Source of the DNA: Yersinia vastinensis
GTDB lineage: Bacteria; Pseudomonadota; Gammaproteobacteria; Enterobacterales; Enterobacteriaceae
Length of the DNA: 64,000 bases
Direction: 5' to 3'
Assembly (NCBI RefSeq): GCF_902726565.1
Contig: NZ_CACVAF010000001.1
Coordinates: 496,001-560,000 of the forward strand
Shown here: one piece after another, positions 1 to 8,732 of the stretch
Position numbering within the stretch: position 1 is the first letter of the stretch
Layout of the letters: each line of letters opens with the position of its first letter
Notes under the pieces: generated by a model
Database searches by the model: none
What the model saw: the letters and a program-made list of their open reading frames with translations, nothing else
Told to the model about the DNA's origin: nothing
Made by a program: the position numbers and the translations under genes

Positions 1-80
1 TGATTCGCCGCCTCATCGCTGAGTGCCAGTTCAGTATTGGCCTGCAAAGGCTGCGGATGATAGATGCGGGGTATTCGCAT
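1..80 (-). CDS. rsmE: RsmE, 16S rRNA m3U1498 methyltransferase (5' end only)
   Basis: Only the first 26 codons are in the window. They read on the minus strand from the ATG ending at position 80 and run off the left edge. The visible N-terminus begins MRIPRIYHPQPL, which matches the start of E. coli RsmE. The enzyme methylates N3 of U1498 in 16S rRNA. Its place just downstream of endA on the same strand is the usual enterobacterial order (sprT, endA, rsmE, gshB), which supports the call although so little of the protein is seen. Confidence 0.85.
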   Translation of the reverse strand, partial: MRIPRIYHPQPLQANTELALSDEAAN

Positions 81-121
81 GAGTGACGTCCTGAAACGAA
101 AATATTGACCAGTATACTAGA

Positions 122-829
122 TTAGCCTTTTTGCTGCTGGCAAGCCTGTTGTACATAAGGGTTATGATTCCCTTGCGCTTTTGCTACTCGTTCATCGCGT
201 TGGCATTCCCAACGAGTGACTGGGTACTGGCGATCCCAGATTTCAAATAGCTTGCTTTGCTGCTTGGACAGACGCAATTGATATTGATCGCGCATATAAA
301 AATAAGTCCGTGCTATAGCCCCACGCGCACGTGCTGGAGGTTCTGCCTGCTTATTTTTGAAATCGACTTTCATATCACATTGGCCATATTGACCATTGCC
401 ACCATTCCATTGGGAATACATGAAGTTATTGCGATCACCATTTACTTCACCAATAGCGGGTTGCAGATTATGCAAGTCAGTCTCTATCTGGCGATAGACG
501 GGATCTTTAGCGCAATTCTTGCGCCCGCCTTGTTGCCAGCATTGACGCTGGTGGCCAAATTGCCAAGCCGGAACCACATGTTCCCATTCAATCCGTGCCG
601 CACGTTGTGCATTTTTTCTCGGTTGATAGCCGCAACTCTTTAGATCGGGTATGCCTTTTTTACCTTGCCAGTTAATCTTGCATCCACAATAAAAGCTACC
701 GGGTGCATCGCGATTAATTTTTGCGGCGACGGCCTTGGCTTGGGAAAAGTTATTGATGCTCTGGCTGTAGCTTGTGGGGGTAAATAGTGGGGAGGATAAA
801 ACCAGCAGGAATAGAAGTTTGCGTAACAT
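122..829 (-). CDS. endA: DNA-specific endonuclease I
   Basis: This is a 235-aa periplasmic, sequence-independent double-strand endonuclease. A hydrophobic signal peptide covers about residues 1-22, ending near TSYSQ. The EndA/NucM nuclease signature is visible: EWEHVVPAW around residues 81-89 (metal and catalytic His) and a downstream [11 protein letters not shown] block with NGDRNNF. Many cysteines in the mature part (CGC, SCGY, QCW, NCAKD, QCD, WECQ, QACQQ) fit a disulfide-bonded periplasmic enzyme. Length equals that of the E. coli protein. It lies between sprT upstream and rsmE downstream on the same strand, with short gaps. Nothing looks damaged. Confidence 0.96.
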   Translation of the reverse strand: MLRKLLFLLVLSSPLFTPTSYSQSINNFSQAKAVAAKINRDAPGSFYCGCKINWQGKKGIPDLKSCGYQPRKNAQRAARIEWEHVVPAWQFGHQRQCWQQGGRKNCAKDPVYRQIETDLHNLQPAIGEVNGDRNNFMYSQWNGGNGQYGQCDMKVDFKNKQAEPPARARGAIARTYFYMRDQYQLRLSKQQSKLFEIWDRQYPVTRWECQRDERVAKAQGNHNPYVQQACQQQKG

Positions 830-926
830 GTCTCAAAACAGCCCGATAATGAAAAGCAGGCAGGTTATAGACAATGGCAATAAATGGCAAGTTAACATGC
901 TGTTTTATAACAAATAACATTAATAT

Positions 927-1439
927 CTAACAGCTTTTCACGACCACGAACTGTAGTTTTTCACCACAATGACGGCAACGGTATTCACTCTCACCGCGTT
1001 GCACTTTATTGTGGCGACGAATAGTCAGAGCGTGTTGCTGACACTTGCATTGATAATTAAAGGTTTTGCTACGCACAGAGGCGACTTCAAACTGATGGGT
1101 ACGGCTAGCCGGGACTTGCAGTACTTGTTCCATCATCCAACGCCACTCTTTACCGTGGGGAGCCACGCGACCAAACTGACGATAAACCAGCAAGTGCGCC
1201 AGCTCATGGGGTACAACTTCATCAATAAAAGACTGTTGATTTTCCAGCAGTAAAACCGGATTGAGGCGAATTTCAAAGGATTGCAGATAGGCGCTACCCG
1301 CGCTGGTGCCACGTTGATGATAGTTGATTTTTGGCTCAGGGTAGTCGGTGCCAAGATGCTGGTTTGCCAGCTGTAATTTATGGCGCAGACAGCGCATAAC
1401 TGCTTGCTGTAACGCGATGGGGATTCTTCGTGAACTCAT
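927..1439 (-). CDS. sprT: SprT-family zinc metalloprotease-like protein
   Basis: The protein has 170 aa. A zincin motif HELAH lies at residues 78-82, preceded by the conserved FIDEVVP segment. The C-terminus carries a zinc-ribbon-like pair, CKC and CRHC, around residues 130-157. This is the SprT layout (SprT-like domain plus zinc finger). The E. coli homologue has no well-defined role; the eukaryotic relative Spartan cleaves DNA-protein crosslinks, which is only suggestive here. It sits immediately upstream of endA on the same strand, as in other enterobacteria. In E. coli galP lies between sprT and metK, whereas here a sulfur operon occupies that slot. Confidence 0.93.
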   Translation of the reverse strand: MSSRRIPIALQQAVMRCLRHKLQLANQHLGTDYPEPKINYHQRGTSAGSAYLQSFEIRLNPVLLLENQQSFIDEVVPHELAHLLVYRQFGRVAPHGKEWRWMMEQVLQVPASRTHQFEVASVRSKTFNYQCKCQQHALTIRRHNKVQRGESEYRCRHCGEKLQFVVVKSC

Positions 1440-1507
1440 ATTGCGGAAGAATAAAACGGCAGATATCCAGATGCAAGCCAGCAGAGAGAACTATTTTTAG
1501 TTGATCA

Positions 1508-1530
1508 TTATATTAAAATATATAATATAA
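1508..1530. promoter_or_regulatory. Perfect 8-bp inverted repeat, candidate operator of the sulfur operon
   Basis: TTATATTA (1508-1515) and TAATATAA (1523-1530) form a perfect inverted repeat with a 7-nt spacer, in a very A+T-rich stretch about 35-57 nt before the regulator start. A TATAAT hexamer at 1521-1526 overlaps the right arm. A regulator bound here would therefore block a promoter at this place. Autoregulation through such A/T-rich palindromes is common for ArsR/BigR-type repressors. That this one binds here is inference. Confidence 0.5.
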
Positions 1531-1564
1531 ATATATATATTGAATATAAATGTCAGGGATACTT

Positions 1565-1894
1565 ATGGATGGCGATAAAGAAATCAGTGTAGACCTGATG
1601 CGGCAAGCGGCCGGGCAAGCTTGTGATGTGCTACGCATATTGGCAAATGAGGATCGGTTGCTATTGCTATGCCAACTGAGCCAGGGAGAAAAAGCGGTGG
1701 GTGAATTGGAAGCGGCATTAGGTATTCACCAGCCAACACTGTCACAGCAGCTTGGTGTACTACGCAGTGATGGGCTGGTAAACACTCGCCGCGAGGGAAA
1801 ACGAATTTTTTATTCAATAGCTGATAATAACATTCTGGCTCTGCTTGAAGTGCTTTATCGGCTTTACTGCCCGCAAGAGAAGGAGGGCGTATGA
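1565..1894 (+). CDS. ArsR-family transcriptional repressor, BigR/SqrR-like sulfur sensor
   Basis: From the ATG at 1565 the protein has 109 aa. An earlier in-frame ATG exists at 1550, but it has no ribosome site, while AGGGA lies about 5 nt before 1565. The winged-helix core is clear: ALANEDRLLLL-type first helix, the recognition helix HQPTLSQQLGVLR and a wing with REGKRIFYSI. In this numbering Cys36 (LLLLC) and Cys102 (RLYC) sit where BigR and SqrR carry the two cysteines that form a di- or tetrasulfide when persulfides are present; a further Cys is at 20. The stop overlaps the ATG of the next gene (GTATGA), so translation is coupled to the YeeE/YedE pair. A repressor of sulfide or sulfane-sulfur handling is the best reading. 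Confidence 0.8.
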   Translation: MDGDKEISVDLMRQAAGQACDVLRILANEDRLLLLCQLSQGEKAVGELEAALGIHQPTLSQQLGVLRSDGLVNTRREGKRIFYSIADNNILALLEVLYRLYCPQEKEGV

Positions 1895-2322
1895 CTATCG
1901 ATTGGGCTAACTTTACCCCTTATAGTGCACTGGCAGGTGGGGCAATATTGGGGATCGCAGTGACCCTCTTATTACTCTGGAATGGCAGAATTGCCGGTAT
2001 TAGTGGCATTTTAGGCGGCTTGTTACCACCAAAATCCGAGGATATCTCTTGGCGCGTCACTTTCATCATCGGCCTGATTATTTCTCCTTTTATCTATTCA
2101 CTTTTCACCGTGCTACCCGCAATCCAGATTGAGGCTGATTTCCCTACTTTGATAGTGGCAGGATTATTGGTGGGGATCGGAACCCGCTATGGCGCAGGCT
2201 GCACCAGCGGACATGGCGTTTGTGGCTTGGCGCGTTTTTCATTGCGTTCACTGGTAGCAACACTCAGTTTTATGTTTACCGGCTTTCTCACTGTATGGCT
2301 TGTTCGCCATTTATTCGCTTAG
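1891..2322 (+). CDS. YeeE/YedE family membrane protein, PmpA-like sulfur transporter subunit
   Basis: This is a 143-aa integral membrane protein with about four hydrophobic segments. It carries the family signature GTRYGAGCTSGHGVCGLAR around residues 97-115, with conserved cysteines thought to relay sulfur. It corresponds to the N-terminal half of full-length YeeE/YedE (TsuA-type) thiosulfate transporters; in this subfamily the protein is split in two, as with PmpA and PmpB. It overlaps the regulator gene by 4 nt and is followed 26 nt later by the second half. Transport of a sulfur species under control of the upstream thiol sensor is inferred from family and context. Confidence 0.82.
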   Translation: MTIDWANFTPYSALAGGAILGIAVTLLLLWNGRIAGISGILGGLLPPKSEDISWRVTFIIGLIISPFIYSLFTVLPAIQIEADFPTLIVAGLLVGIGTRYGAGCTSGHGVCGLARFSLRSLVATLSFMFTGFLTVWLVRHLFA

Positions 2323-2348
2323 TCGATAGGCTAACGTAGGAAGGGAAT

Positions 2349-2771
2349 ATGAATTTACTTTTCTCATTGGTCTCTGGGCTGATTTTTGGGCTAGGTTTGA
2401 TTATTGCGGGTATGGCAAATCCGGCGAAAGTGCTCGGTTTTCTGGATATTGGAGGTCTGTGGGATCCTTCGCTGGCATTGGTGATGGCTGCTGCGGTCGG
2501 GGTGGCAACCATAGGTTTTACTTGGGCCAAAAAGCGTCAAACCAGTTTGCTGGGGCAGCCTCTCCAGTTACCCACTGCGACTCATATTGATAGGCGGTTA
2601 ATCTCGGGGAGTTTACTGTTCGGTATCGGTTGGGGACTGGCGGGGATATGCCCAGGGCCGGCCTTGGTGTTAGTGGGGGCAGGGATGTTCAAAGGCATTA
2701 TCTTTGTCGCAGCAATGCTGACAGGGATGGGAATATTCAGTGCGATTGAGCGCTATCGTCGATATCGCTAA
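2349..2771 (+). CDS. YeeE/YedE family (DUF6691-type) membrane protein, PmpB-like subunit
   Basis: This 140-aa membrane protein is the second half-molecule of the split YeeE/YedE transporter. A hydrophobic N-terminus is followed by the signature GMANPAKVLGFLDIGGLWDP (about residues 20-39), and GWGLAGICPGPALV lies near residues 98-111, with a single cysteine in the CPGP motif. The upstream AGGAAGGG region supplies a ribosome site for the ATG at 2349. It is the last gene of the three-gene operon and ends about 26 nt before a bidirectional terminator. No sulfurtransferase or sulfur dioxygenase follows, so the operon here is the minimal regulator-plus-transporter version. Confidence 0.8.
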   Translation: MNLLFSLVSGLIFGLGLIIAGMANPAKVLGFLDIGGLWDPSLALVMAAAVGVATIGFTWAKKRQTSLLGQPLQLPTATHIDRRLISGSLLFGIGWGLAGICPGPALVLVGAGMFKGIIFVAAMLTGMGIFSAIERYRRYR

Positions 2772-2796
2772 CGTAACTCATCAACTATGTGAGTGA

Positions 2797-2825
2797 TAAA
2801 AAAACCCCGCAGAGCGGGGTTTTTG
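2797..2825. terminator. Bidirectional intrinsic terminator
   Basis: An A-run is followed by ACCCCGC, loop AGA, GCGGGGT and a T-run, at about 2797-2825. It can serve both the plus-strand sulfur operon and the convergent metK gene. Confidence 0.85.
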
Positions 2826-2849
2826 CACGTTTAATGGTGGTGCGAAAAC

Positions 2850-4004
2850 TTATTTCAGGCCAGCAGCATCACGCAACAGTGCGGCTTTGTCGGTTTTTTC
2901 CCAAGGGAAGTTTTCACGACCAAAGTGACCATAGGCTGCGGTTTCGCGATAGATCGGGTGCAGCAGATCCAGCATTTCAATTAAACCATATGGACGCAGA
3001 TCGAAGAATTCACGTACCAGCGCAGTGAGTTGATCTGCTGGGATCTTCTCAGTACCAAATGCTTCCACCATGATGGAGGTTGGCTCTGCCACGCCGATGG
3101 CGTAAGACACTTGAATCTCACAACGATCCGCCAGCCCTGCGGCGACAATATTCTTGGCAACATAACGAGCAGCATAGGCGGCTGAACGGTCAACTTTGGA
3201 TGGATCTTTACCTGAGAATGCACCGCCACCATGACGAGCCATACCGCCGTATGTATCAACGATAATTTTACGGCCTGTCAGACCACAGTCACCCATTGGG
3301 CCGCCGATAACAAAACGACCAGTTGGGTTAATAAAGTATTTGGTCGATGCAGTAATCCACTCAGCAGGCAGAACCGGCTTGATGATTTCTTCCATTACCG
3401 CTTCATGTAAATCTTTCTGATTGATATCTTCTGAGTGCTGAGTTGACAGCACTACCGCGTCGATACCAACAATTTTTCCGTCGTCATACTGGAAAGTCAC
3501 CTGACTTTTGGCATCCGGGCGCAACCATGGCAATGTCCCGTTTTTACGCACTTTAGCCTGACGTTCAACCAAACGGTGAGCATAAGTAATAGGCGCAGGC
3601 ATTAACACGCTGGTTTCGTTGGTGGCGTAACCGAACATCAAACCTTGGTCACCCGCACCTTGTTCCCGTGGGTCTGCACGGTCAACACCTTGGTTGATGT
3701 CAGGAGACTGCTTACCAATTGCGCTCAACACAGCACAAGAGTTCGCATCAAAACCCATCTCAGAATTTACATAACCGATTTCGCGCACGGTACGACGGGT
3801 GATCTCTTCGATATCAACCCATGCGTTAGTGGTGACTTCGCCACCAACCAATACCATACCCGTTTTGACATAGGTCTCGCAGGCAACACGTGCTTTTGGG
3901 TCTTGTTCAAGAATTGCGTCAAGTACCGCATCTGAAATTTGGTCCGCGATTTTATCAGGATGCCCTTCAGAAACGGATTCTGACGTAAATAGGTGTTTAG
4001 CCAT
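2850..4004 (-). CDS. metK: S-adenosylmethionine synthetase
   Basis: The enzyme makes S-adenosylmethionine from ATP and methionine. From the ATG at 4004 it has 384 aa, the usual enterobacterial length; an upstream in-frame ATG at 4073 adds 23 residues that do not belong to the family and was not chosen. Signature segments are present: [18 protein letters not shown] at the N-terminus, the ATP-binding [12 protein letters not shown] block around residues 117-128, and the glycine-rich [16 protein letters not shown] segment around 259-274. The gene is transcribed alone from a promoter region containing tandem MetJ boxes. It converges on the sulfur operon. Confidence 0.97.
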   Translation of the reverse strand: MAKHLFTSESVSEGHPDKIADQISDAVLDAILEQDPKARVACETYVKTGMVLVGGEVTTNAWVDIEEITRRTVREIGYVNSEMGFDANSCAVLSAIGKQSPDINQGVDRADPREQGAGDQGLMFGYATNETSVLMPAPITYAHRLVERQAKVRKNGTLPWLRPDAKSQVTFQYDDGKIVGIDAVVLSTQHSEDINQKDLHEAVMEEIIKPVLPAEWITASTKYFINPTGRFVIGGPMGDCGLTGRKIIVDTYGGMARHGGGAFSGKDPSKVDRSAAYAARYVAKNIVAAGLADRCEIQVSYAIGVAEPTSIMVEAFGTEKIPADQLTALVREFFDLRPYGLIEMLDLLHPIYRETAAYGHFGRENFPWEKTDKAALLRDAAGLK

Positions 4005-4179
4005 TATTTTCTTTACCTTGAATACAAGTGAAAAGTCACTGCATAGCATTGAAGCCAGGCAACAGAAACCCAAGTCTGAGCAGGTTATTGCTGCATTGCG
4101 CTTTACAATGCCCCTTTAGGCAAAGCCTTTAGCAGTCTATCTATATTAAGAAACCTGATGTGTTTATGGCACAAGAGGC

Positions 4180-4224
4180 ATTCTAGCAATTAAAATGTAT
4201 GGATGTATTAACATCTGGACGTCT
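4180..4224 (-). promoter_or_regulatory. metK promoter with four tandem MetJ boxes
   Basis: Four adjacent 8-mers at 4193-4200, 4201-4208, 4209-4216 and 4217-4224 fit the MetJ consensus AGACGTCT. The last, GGACGTCT, matches 7 of 8 and the others match 5 of 8. Tandem arrays of met boxes with one good and several weak members are typical because MetJ dimers bind cooperatively. On the minus strand a -10-like TAGAAT (4180-4185) lies just downstream of the boxes, so bound MetJ would cover the -35 region. Repression of metK by MetJ with SAM is established in E. coli. Confidence 0.78.
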
Positions 4225-5006
4225 ATTTTAGGTCAGCTTTCCCCATTAATGCCAGCCCTTTTTGCATCAAGATATTTCTCACTTTGGTTGTCGCTTGATT
4301 TATTTACCGCTTGATACAGTTACGGGTCATTTTCATTTTGCATTTTGCCCGCGTTATAGGTATAAACTGCGCGCGCAGCTTATTTGATATGCAATGATGA
4401 AGATGGCAGAAGATGACATTCGCTCATTGTGAGGTTTTCGGTGTTTTGCGCTGAGTGATGGGGCCATCAACAATGGGCCAGGATCGCAGGTAAACACTGA
4501 TACGGCAGCGTCATCGAACTGTTACCTAAATTGTCTATTCTATTAAGTCTTGTCCGTTCATCATGAGCGGCTTGCGTGGAGGTGGTTGGATTAATGATCC
4601 GTTGTCTACTGGTTGCTGCACATCAACAGCTACGTCGTTCTGACGTTCAATCTCCCCTTGCAACCTTCCTTTCTTGTACGCCATCAACCCGATGTTATAC
4701 CCACATGGGTGCAACTCAGGATTCGCGGGCGGGTTAATTACTGCCTGAAGCACTGAATCTGGCTGGCCTGGCGACTTTGCGGCTAATCTGATTCACAAAA
4801 TCTCAATACGTATTTACAGTCCAACGTATTCTTCATTTAAACGTGTTTTACCCTGTTTGGGTAATGAATAGCTGAGTGATAACTGCTTGTGGAGTGCGCT
4901 TTTCAGCGCAATATCCTGCCATTTTGGCATTCACGCGGGTTGTCCTTGCTGGTTGTAGCTGCGATAGTAGCTGACTTTATCGTCAGTATCGCAATAGAGG
5001 CGAATT
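4225..5006. other. Long intergenic region upstream of speA
   Basis: About 780 nt separate the metK control region from speA. I see no convincing gene. A 72-codon minus-strand reading frame (4535-4753) and a 47-codon plus-strand frame (4593-4736, with GGAGG 11 nt before its ATG) overlap each other. E. coli has the small gene yqgB in this position, but neither frame shows clear similarity to what I recall of YqgB. The segment 4960-5006 is the likely speA leader. Confidence 0.5.
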
Positions 5007-6986
5007 ATGTCTGATGATAACTTGATTGACCGTCCGTCAGCTGCGGGCGCACATATTTCTTTACGCTCCATGCAGGAGGTTGCCATGAATGATCGTAATG
5101 CCAGCAAGATGCTGAGCACGTATAACGTCGCCCATTGGGGTAACTACTATTATGACATCAATGAACTGGGTCATATCAGTGTTTGCCCTGATCCGGATGT
5201 CCGTGAGGCACGTGTCGATCTGGCGCAACTGGTCAAAGATATGCAGAAGGATCGCGGGCAGCGCTTGCCAGCGTTATTCTGTTTCCCGCAAATTTTGCAA
5301 CACCGTCTGCGCTCAATTAATGGTGCGTTTAAACGTGCGCGTGAGTCGTTTGGTTATGAAGGTGATTACTTTTTAGTTTATCCCATTAAAGTTAACCAAC
5401 ATCGGCGGGTTATTGAGTCATTAGTTAATTCTGGTGAGCCGTTAGGGTTGGAGGCGGGCTCTAAAGCGGAAATGATGGCCGTTCTAGCGCATGCCGGTAT
5501 GACTCGCTCAGTTATCGTTTGTAATGGTTATAAAGACCGTGAATATATCCGTCTGGCGTTGATCGGCGAAAAACTGGGCCACAAGGTTTATCTGGTCATC
5601 GAAAAGATGTCAGAAATCAAAATGGTACTGGAAGAGGCCGAGCGTTTGAATGTTGTACCACGCTTGGGGGTTCGCGCACGTCTGGCGTCACAAGGTTCTG
5701 GTAAATGGCAGGCCAGTGGTGGCGAAAAATCCAAATTTGGTTTATCAGCCACTCAAGTATTGCAGCTAGTTGATATGCTGCGTGAAGCTAACAGCCTCGA
5801 AAGTCTGCAATTATTGCATTTCCATTTGGGTTCACAGCTCTCGAACATTCGTGATATTTCCACCGGTGTGCGTGAATCTGCCCGTTTCTATGTGGAACTG
5901 CATAAACTGGGTGTCAATATTCAGTGTTTCGATGTGGGCGGTGGTTTAGGTGTGGATTACGAAGGGACACGCTCACAATCCGATTGCTCAGTTAACTATG
6001 GCTTGAATGAATATGCCAACAACGTTATCTGGGGGATTGGTGATGCTTGTAATGAGCACGGTTTACCGCATCCAACCGTCATTACGGAATCGGGCCGCGC
6101 AGTCACCGCGCACCATACGGTGCTGGTTTCCAACGTGATTGGGGTGGAACGTAACGAATTCACTGAACCTCAACCACCCGCTACTGATGCGCCACGTGCG
6201 CTGGAAAGCCTGTGGGATACTTGGCTGGAAATGCAAGAGCCAGAAAATCGTCGCTCGCTACGCGAATGGCTGCATGATAGCCAGATGGATTTGCACGATG
6301 TTCATACTCAATATGCTCATGGCATGTTGGAACTGACCCAACGCGCTTGGGCTGAAGAACTGTATTTGAGCATTTGTAATGAGATTCAAAAGCAACTGGA
6401 TCCAAGCAATCGTGCACACCGGCCAATCATTGATGAGCTGCAAGAACGTATGGCTGATAAGCTGTATGTCAATTTCTCGCTGTTCCAGTCAATGCCGGAT
6501 GCATGGGGTATCGACCAACTCTTCCCGGTCTTGCCACTGGAAGGGTTAGATAAGCCACCAGAGCGTCGCGCCGTCTTGCTGGATATCACTTGTGATTCCG
6601 ATGGCACCATTGACCATTATATTGATGGTGATGGGGTGGCAACCACTATGCCAATGCCGCCGTACGATGCAGAAAATCCGCCACTTTTGGGCTTCTTTAT
6701 GGTTGGGGCTTATCAGGAAATCTTGGGCAACATGCACAACTTATTCGGTGATACCGCCGCAGTAGATGTGTATGTCTTCCCTGATGGCACTGTTGAGTTT
6801 GAACAGACAGACGAAGGCGATACCGTCGCGGATATGCTGGAATATGTTCAACTGAACCCAGAGAAACTGCTGAAACAGTTCCATGATCAAGTGAAAGAAA
6901 CGGATCTGGATACTGAGCTGCAAGCCCAGTTTATGGAAGAGTTCGAATCTGGCTTGTACGGTTACACTTATCTTGAAGATGAGTAA
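5007..6986 (+). CDS. speA: Biosynthetic arginine decarboxylase
   Basis: The PLP enzyme converts arginine to agmatine, the first step of the agmatine route to putrescine. It has 659 aa, against 658 in E. coli, with near-identity over most of its length. The PLP-lysine region reads [15 protein letters not shown] around residue 130, HFHLGSQ and [13 protein letters not shown] form the barrel glycine loops, and the C-terminal domain has [10 protein letters not shown], the conserved substrate cysteine region. The start at 5007 follows AGAGGCG and aligns with the MSDD start of E. coli SpeA. A strong terminator follows, and speB (agmatinase), usually next in E. coli, is absent here. Confidence 0.97.
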   Translation: MSDDNLIDRPSAAGAHISLRSMQEVAMNDRNASKMLSTYNVAHWGNYYYDINELGHISVCPDPDVREARVDLAQLVKDMQKDRGQRLPALFCFPQILQHRLRSINGAFKRARESFGYEGDYFLVYPIKVNQHRRVIESLVNSGEPLGLEAGSKAEMMAVLAHAGMTRSVIVCNGYKDREYIRLALIGEKLGHKVYLVIEKMSEIKMVLEEAERLNVVPRLGVRARLASQGSGKWQASGGEKSKFGLSATQVLQLVDMLREANSLESLQLLHFHLGSQLSNIRDISTGVRESARFYVELHKLGVNIQCFDVGGGLGVDYEGTRSQSDCSVNYGLNEYANNVIWGIGDACNEHGLPHPTVITESGRAVTAHHTVLVSNVIGVERNEFTEPQPPATDAPRALESLWDTWLEMQEPENRRSLREWLHDSQMDLHDVHTQYAHGMLELTQRAWAEELYLSICNEIQKQLDPSNRAHRPIIDELQERMADKLYVNFSLFQSMPDAWGIDQLFPVLPLEGLDKPPERRAVLLDITCDSDGTIDHYIDGDGVATTMPMPPYDAENPPLLGFFMVGAYQEILGNMHNLFGDTAAVDVYVFPDGTVEFEQTDEGDTVADMLEYVQLNPEKLLKQFHDQVKETDLDTELQAQFMEEFESGLYGYTYLEDE

Positions 6987-7010
6987 CCCTTAGCGTCTGA
7001 CTCAATATCA

Positions 7011-7042
7011 ATAAAAGGGCAAACTTCGGTTTGCCCTTTTTG
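7011..7042 (+). terminator. Intrinsic terminator after speA
   Basis: AAAAGGGCAAAC, loop TTCG, GTTTGCCCTTTTT: a long perfect stem with a UUCG-type tetraloop and a T-run. It would end speA transcription before the Rieske gene. Confidence 0.92.
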
Positions 7043-7131
7043 TTTATGCCACCGCTGGCGATTAGCTGAATTTGGCACACACTCATAGTAGTGAGTTCAA
7101 TTTTGGCATGCTGCATGTGGGGAGTGTTTCT

Positions 7132-7449
7132 ATGGGGTGGGTCAACGTATGCAAAGCATCGTATGTTAAACCGGATTCGCCTTTTTCAGCGAGTGTCGGC
7201 GATAAACGTATTGGAATTTATATTATTGATGGTGAATATTTTGCGATGGATGATGTTTGTCCTCATGCTAATGCGTTACTCAGCCCCGGTTTTTTTGATG
7301 AGGGCACTATTGAATGCTTATTGCATGGTGCGGTGTTTGATGTGCGAACAGGCAAGTGTTTGCGAGAGCCAGGTGATCGCGATTTGCAAACCTACCCAGT
7401 ACGCGTAGACACCGGACAGATTCAGGTTGATGTCGCTGAAAGTGAGTGA
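7132..7449 (+). CDS. Rieske [2Fe-2S] ferredoxin-like protein
   Basis: From the ATG at 7132 the protein has 105 aa; GGGGAG lies about 8 nt upstream. The in-frame ATG at 7072 lies just after the speA terminator and would add 20 residues that do not resemble the family. The Rieske ligands are complete: CPHA at about residues 43-46 and CLLH at about 62-65, giving C-x-H-x16-18-C-x2-H. The rest is the small beta-rich fold of ferredoxins that feed non-heme iron oxygenases. No oxygenase or reductase gene is adjacent, so its partner is unknown. It sits alone between speA and the convergent loiP. Confidence 0.85.
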   Translation: MGWVNVCKASYVKPDSPFSASVGDKRIGIYIIDGEYFAMDDVCPHANALLSPGFFDEGTIECLLHGAVFDVRTGKCLREPGDRDLQTYPVRVDTGQIQVDVAESE

Positions 7450-7507
7450 AGCAGGGAAATGAAAATGCCTGCACTGAGCAGGCACAGTGAATCAATACTA
7501 ATGAAGT

Positions 7508-8260
7508 TTACTGGCCACTGGCAATGCGCTGACGGATATGGTCGGCCCGAGCTTGTGAGGATGGATGATCATCGAACATGCTACTGGAGCGTCCTGCTTC
7601 CATAGTCGCCAGTTTTTCGAAGCTGGTGACCAAGCCGTTTGGATCAATGCCCTGTTTTTTCAGTAAATCGAATGAGTAGTCATCCGCTTCGCTCTCTTGC
7701 TTCTGGGAGAATTGAGCATTTACCAATTTCTCACCAATATCAGCCAACTGAGATTGCGAAAGTTGGCCTGCAACGCCACCTGCGGATGCAGCGGCAGTGC
7801 GTAGGGCGGTAGTCCCATAGGCTACTTGCATCGCTTTACGGGTGTGACCTAATGCCACATGGCCCATTTCATGGCCGAGCACCCCTTCCACTTCATTATC
7901 TGTCATCATATCCATTAGGCCGCTATAGACACGGATGCAGCCATTGGCCATTGCCCACGCATTGACATCTTTTGTGACGTAAACTTTATAGTTGGCTGGC
8001 GTACCATTGATATTGTCACCTAAGGCCGCTGAGATTTTTGCCAAACGTTGACCGTAGGCACTATCTGCGGAGGCTATTTGAGCTTTTTGATCCATTTCCG
8101 CGCAAGATTTCTCACTGAGGTTTTTTACATCAGCATCACTCAGTGTTGCCGCCTGAAATGCTTGCGCACCAGATTGCATCAAGCCATCAGTATTCATGTT
8201 TTGGCAGCCACTCAGTAAGGCTGTGAGGCTCAGTGCAATCATGGAAGTACGAATTTTCAT
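7508..8260 (-). CDS. loiP: LoiP (YggG), M48-family outer-membrane lipoprotein metalloprotease
   Basis: This is a 250-aa zinc protease, colinear with E. coli LoiP. The lipoprotein signal ends at LLSGC with the lipidated Cys at residue 19. The zinc site HEMGH is at residues 130-134, with the third ligand in the ESEADDYSFD segment around residue 190. The C-terminal MFDDHPSS block is a family hallmark. In E. coli the protein is induced by low osmolarity and works with BepA-related quality control at the outer membrane. The gene converges on the Rieske gene and diverges from tktA. Confidence 0.95.
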   Translation of the reverse strand: MKIRTSMIALSLTALLSGCQNMNTDGLMQSGAQAFQAATLSDADVKNLSEKSCAEMDQKAQIASADSAYGQRLAKISAALGDNINGTPANYKVYVTKDVNAWAMANGCIRVYSGLMDMMTDNEVEGVLGHEMGHVALGHTRKAMQVAYGTTALRTAAASAGGVAGQLSQSQLADIGEKLVNAQFSQKQESEADDYSFDLLKKQGIDPNGLVTSFEKLATMEAGRSSSMFDDHPSSQARADHIRQRIASGQ

Positions 8261-8732
8261 AACACTTTCATCCTGTGGTTATGCGATTTTTATCATGGGA
8301 TAGGGTCGTTCGACCTGTGACGACAACGTATTAATTGCTGTTATCTATTCATGGCTAGGGCTTAAAACCACTATTACATTCTCCTCAACTATTGCATTAA
8401 TAGCTGTTGAAACGCCTGCGGTTGTTCTACTCTGTCGGCAATAGGTCTTGCCCGAAATCGTTGTTGCAACGTAGGATTTATACTGGTTTGTTTGCAAAAA
8501 CGAGCACTTGTGGCCCAGCGTGAGTTTAACTCGCTCATCTGCGGCTAAAAACGCAGCGAGGTTAACGCGCCTTGGGCGTTACAGCTATAGCTTTTGTCTG
8601 AAAATCAGCAGATTCCATTAGCCATTAATATGGAAGTTATAGCTCATTTGGTTTTAGTGATTGCCGTTTCAATGCTGAGTCTGAGAAAATGGTAAACTTG
8701 AACGCTTTTTTTAATCCGACCTGGAGTAAAAC
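8261..8732. other. Divergent intergenic region loiP / tktA
   Basis: About 470 nt contain the promoters of loiP (left) and tktA (right). I see no open frame of note, no clear RNA gene and no recognisable operator. The tktA ribosome site is CTGGAGT just before 8733. Confidence 0.4.

Noticed and set aside
4535..4753. 72-codon minus-strand frame, possible small gene upstream of speA (yqgB position)
   Set aside because: No recognisable similarity, no clear ribosome site, and a competing small frame on the other strand. It is kept only as part of the intergenic description.
7466..7484. Terminator between the Rieske gene and loiP (TGCCTGC-ACTGA-GCAGGCA)
   Set aside because: The hairpin is perfect but has no T-run on either side, so a terminator role is not supported. 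It may only be a structured 3' end.
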